Part shown: positions 62,801 through 64,000 of the stretch, piece after piece | How positions within the stretch are numbered: position 1 is the stretch's first letter | Layout of the letters: each line of letters begins with the position of its first letter | Source: Camarhynchus parvulus | Lineage: Eukaryota > Chordata > Aves > Passeriformes > Thraupidae | DNA: 64,000 bases | Direction of reading: 5' to 3' | NCBI RefSeq assembly: GCF_901933205.1 | Contig: NC_044581.1 | Location: 13,977,501-14,041,500, forward strand | Made by a program: the position numbers and the translations under genes | Notes under the pieces: generated by a model | What the model was told of the DNA's origin: nothing | Databases searched by the model: none | Seen by the model: the letters and a program-made list of their open reading frames with translations, nothing else

Positions 62801-64000
62801 ATGAAAAGCCTCTATCAGGGACTCCAAGTGCCCCGTGCAGTCTTTCTAGCTTTAGTGTTTTTAAATGTGCACTAGAACTGGATGGACACAATCCAATTAC
62901 TTTCACTTAAGATTTAGCTCATTTTGAACCAGGTTTATAGAAGTGCTTGGCTGGGACTGTAACCCACTTTTAGCAGGATCTGACTTAGGGAGAAACTCCT
63001 GCTTTCTTTCCTTGCTTTTGGGCAAGAACCATATGGCAGCAGTTTGCAATATACTTGTATTCTCCAAGAGTCTCTGTCATCTCAAACTCTGTCATGAGAA
63101 CACCCTGTCATATTTGTGCAATGTGTGTTGGATGGTGCTCTGAAAACAATAGATATAACAGCACTTTCCAAAATTATGCAGAAATCAGGGATCTTCCCAA
63201 GGGTCACCTAAGTGATAAAACCAAATTTCAATTCAGTCTCTAATTAAGGAAGACTCTAAGTTCCAAAGAAGCTGTTTCCTTCACGCTGTCCAGATAAAGC
63301 GGAAATGTTTTTGCAGGTGAAATAGCATCACGATAAGATTTTCTCTTCCCTTATAGCTTGAAATCTGAGAGGAGTAGTAATTGTTACCAGAAAAGGCTGC
63401 ATTTCTCTTTCTGAGTGATGCAGAGTCCAGACTTCATGGATTGATCTGGAATGGGGAATAACTGCATTCCAGAGTGCCTCAGGCTTCTAGTTTGTAACCA
63501 TGGGGTTTAGGATATAATTTATTGGCTGCCAGCTTCTCACAGTTCATTGTTTACAGACAGTAACTCATGAAGACGTGGTAGTTCTTTCTCCCCCTGGTGC
63601 CCAGCCACATGGCTGTGAGTCTGCTGCAGTGTTTGAGTTAACAGATCTGGGTAATTTAGCTCAGATCTTGTGTTCAGTCCTTGCTGCCAGCAATCTACTC
63701 CAAAAATAATGTTTTAATCCTTTTATATTTGTTGTGTTTAAAAATGTGGCCTACCTGGAATATGAGGCTGCCTTGCTGGCAGTGGCACAGTTACACCCAG
63801 TCGTTTTTGCCTTTTTCTGTCAGCACTGCAGCGCCTGGATTCCACAGGCACAGTAAGGGAGCTGCTCTTGCTTGGCTTGGCCTGTCCTGCTCCCTCTGAT
63901 GAACCTCTGGAGACTGACTGTCAGCAGTGTGGGGTGTGCCAGGGACTGCCAGTGCTGTCAGGCACCTGCACCATTCCCTGCCTGCCTCCCGTGTCTGGGA

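Larger units (their letters stand above)
53536..64000. other. Intergenic, no gene seen
   Basis: AT-rich DNA with a 2 x 33 bp duplication (55.2 kb), a TTC run (60.17 kb), a G/T-rich tract (59.8 kb) and a TAA run (62.74 kb). The last 200 bases become GC-richer at the window edge, and no exon is recognised there. Confidence 0.6.

Noticed and set aside
63587..63602. Possible second CTCF motif (minus strand GCACCAGGGGGAG)
   Set aside because: It differs from consensus at the first C and at the C after GGGGG, so it is weaker than the site at 44.6 kb.
1..64000. tRNA, rRNA, snRNA or CRISPR features
   Set aside because: None recognised by eye. A covariance-model search would be needed to exclude diverged small RNAs.

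Overview
This window is vertebrate nuclear DNA from a bird, probably a passerine. The evidence is one intron-split nuclear gene with a mitochondrial product, several 3' ends of chicken-repeat-1 (CR1) LINEs, and solo LTRs that resemble passerine endogenous retrovirus LTRs. The bird call rests on the CR1 elements. The passerine call rests on remembered resemblance of the LTRs, so it is weaker. No prokaryotic features (operons, ribosome binding sites, CRISPR arrays) are present.

Only one gene can be supported: UQCRFS1, the Rieske iron-sulfur subunit of respiratory complex III. It lies on the minus strand in two coding exons, exon 1 at 23438-23648 and exon 2 at 20837-21447. They are separated by an intron of about 2 kb with GT-AG ends. 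The joined reading frame encodes 273 residues with all four [2Fe-2S] ligands and both disulfide cysteines. Exon 1 sits in a CpG island whose upstream flank carries a perfect palindromic CRE, a second CRE-like site and a 22-nt poly-T tract. The 3' end has two AATAAA signals on the minus strand.

Layout. 1-20.6 kb: AT-rich intergenic DNA with an 11-copy GC-rich minisatellite (3.70-4.16 kb) and old CR1 fragments near 6.4, 10.5 and 17.3 kb. 20.6-23.8 kb: UQCRFS1 and its CpG-island promoter. 23.8-64 kb: intergenic DNA with no recognisable exon. It holds two back-to-back CR1 copies (25.4-26.4 kb), two adjacent solo LTRs (48.3-49.15 kb), a third LTR-like element (53.2-53.5 kb), several short tandem duplications, and some perfect inverted repeats. 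Other open frames in the window are short, lack recognisable domains, and mostly fall in repeats or antisense to the gene, so I do not call them genes.

No novel multi-gene system is visible. The observations most worth checking are the ordered minisatellite array, the G-rich motif next to the UQCRFS1 splice donor, the paired CRE sites, the clustered perfect hairpins near 29.5 and 47.9 kb, and a close CTCF-motif match near 44.6 kb.
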